The position numbers were made by a program, and so were the translations under genes. From Eledone cirrhosa (lineage: Eukaryota; Mollusca; Cephalopoda; Octopoda; Eledonidae), in the NCBI GenBank assembly GCA_964016885.1, contig OZ024740.1, positions 204,138,929 through 204,202,928 on the forward strand: 64,000 bases of DNA, read 5' to 3'. This document shows positions 63,529 to 64,000 of this stretch, in pieces. The notes under the pieces are model-generated. The model was not told the origin of the DNA. It worked only from the letters and a program-made list of their open reading frames with translations, and ran no database searches. Positions within the stretch are counted from its first letter, which is position 1. Every line of letters begins with the position of its first letter.

Positions 63529-63999
63529 AAAACGCAGACACCACCCACGCAAACATCTCTCCAATAACACCAACATCAACACCACCATCACCATCACCAG
63601 AATCCCCCAAACGCAAACAACCTAAACAGACACAAGAACAAATATATACACAAACATCTGAAACCACAGACACCACACACACAACAAACACAGACACAAC
63701 CGAAACAACACCACCAAAACCATCACCACCACAGCCACACAAACAAATAAAATCACACCAACAAAACATACAAAACTTCGTGCTCGTCAGGAGGGCCAAC
63801 AAGGAACTGATGGCCCTCGTAGCACGAAGTGAAAATATACAAAAAGAGGGGGAAATTTTTAAATCGAGCACATTTCGCGTGTCGGAAGATTTGGTTCTGG
63901 TGCGAATGTCGATCGAATTATACAAAGAAATACAAGACAGCTTTCCTCGGGACGTGGGAACCCCGAACGTAAAACCAACTTCAAGACTTTTAAAGGGGT
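63513..63999 (+). pseudogene. LINE ORF1, C-terminal part, in a shifted frame and cut by the edge
   Basis: From the A10 run to the window end a different plus frame has no stop. It first encodes a Pro/Thr/Ser/Gln-rich linker (to about 63,760), then a better-conserved-looking charged segment with NFVLVRRANKELMALVAR, FRVSEDLVLVRMSIELYKE and SFPRDVGTP. The composition of the linker matches the end of the preceding frame, supporting one original ORF1 split by a frameshift. The function of this terminal part is unknown to me. It may be the ORF1 C-terminal domain, and the stop is beyond the window. Confidence 0.6.
63775..63830 (+). repeat. Nested inverted repeat within ORF1 C-terminal part
   Basis: Outer arms ACTTCGTGCT (63,775-63,784) and AGCACGAAGT (63,821-63,830) are perfect 10-bp complements. 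Inside them GAGGGCCA (63,791-63,798) and TGGCCCTC (63,811-63,818) are perfect 8-bp complements around a 12-base loop. The internal bulge is six bases on one side and two on the other. The RNA could fold into an 18-bp interrupted stem. It lies in apparently coding sequence. Confidence 0.75.
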
Positions 64000-64000
64000 T

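Larger units (their letters stand above)
61913..64000 (+). mobile_element. Second LINE element, 5' part, cut by the window edge
   Basis: Directly after the (ATT)n tail, in the same orientation, comes a non-coding leader (about 61,918-62,128), then a gag-like ORF1 with an Asn/Asp/Thr-rich N-terminal part, an RNA-binding-like middle, a CCHC zinc knuckle, a Pro/Thr-rich linker and a charged C-terminal part. The element runs off the right edge before any ORF2. The apparent head-to-tail join could be a tandem insertion into the tail of the older copy. ORF1 carries several lesions, so this copy is probably not autonomous. Confidence 0.75.

Noticed and set aside
62661..63925. Other minus-strand open frames opposite ORF1 (62,661-63,080; 62,803-63,402; 63,110-63,463; 63,500-63,925)
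   Set aside because: All lie opposite the plus-strand gag-like ORF with its intact CCHC knuckle, and their Val/Cys/Trp-rich composition reflects antisense of Pro/Thr codons.
59881..64000. tRNA, rRNA or snRNA genes
   Set aside because: No cloverleaf with A and B boxes, and no rRNA-like or snRNA-like segments recognised on either strand.

Overview
The window is eukaryotic, almost certainly animal, DNA with two very different parts. Positions 1 to about 59,610 are one uninterrupted head-to-tail satellite array with an 88-bp monomer (roughly 675 copies, about 41% G+C in the typical unit). All monomers lie in the same orientation, and I saw no transposon, gene or inversion inside. The array continues past the left edge. 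The many open frames of 60-79 codons within it are by-products of the repeat, not genes.

The array is not a featureless string of monomers. Recognisable variant monomers recur in fixed order, which reveals nested higher-order repeats. These include a 1,581-bp tandem duplication (about 1.7-4.8 kb), five-monomer units of about 440 bp at several places (5.67, 32.8 and 37.4 kb), an exact 1,408-bp spacing (9.0/10.4 kb), and a 2.7-3.4-kb unit (12.1-21.6 kb). A drifting 2.4-5-kb family follows (23-43 kb), then two nearly identical copies of 4.83 and 4.66 kb (47.2-56.7 kb) with the start of a third. The right margin (58.0-59.6 kb) has short local repeats and then decays through degenerate monomers to about 59,880.

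The right flank begins with about 650 bp of AT-rich, gene-free spacer holding a near-perfect 21-bp palindrome. Next is the 3' end of a dead LINE (non-LTR) retrotransposon: a reverse-transcriptase C-terminal relic with four in-frame stops and frame changes, a 3' UTR with AATAAA, and an (ATT)n tail ending at about 61,912. A second LINE in the same orientation follows, with an apparent 5' UTR (a 12-bp hairpin) and a gag-like ORF1 with a CCHC zinc knuckle that runs off the right edge. Its ORF1 is also damaged: an uncertain start with a frame mismatch, an in-frame TGA, and a frame change near an A10 run.

The style of LINE (CCHC ORF1, RT tail of the L1/Tx1-like type, ATT tail) is common in aquatic invertebrates and fish. 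I cannot name the species. No gene in the window appears functional for the host. The main interest is the architecture and evolution of the satellite array and its boundary. All comparisons were made by eye, so block edges are approximate to about one monomer unless stated.
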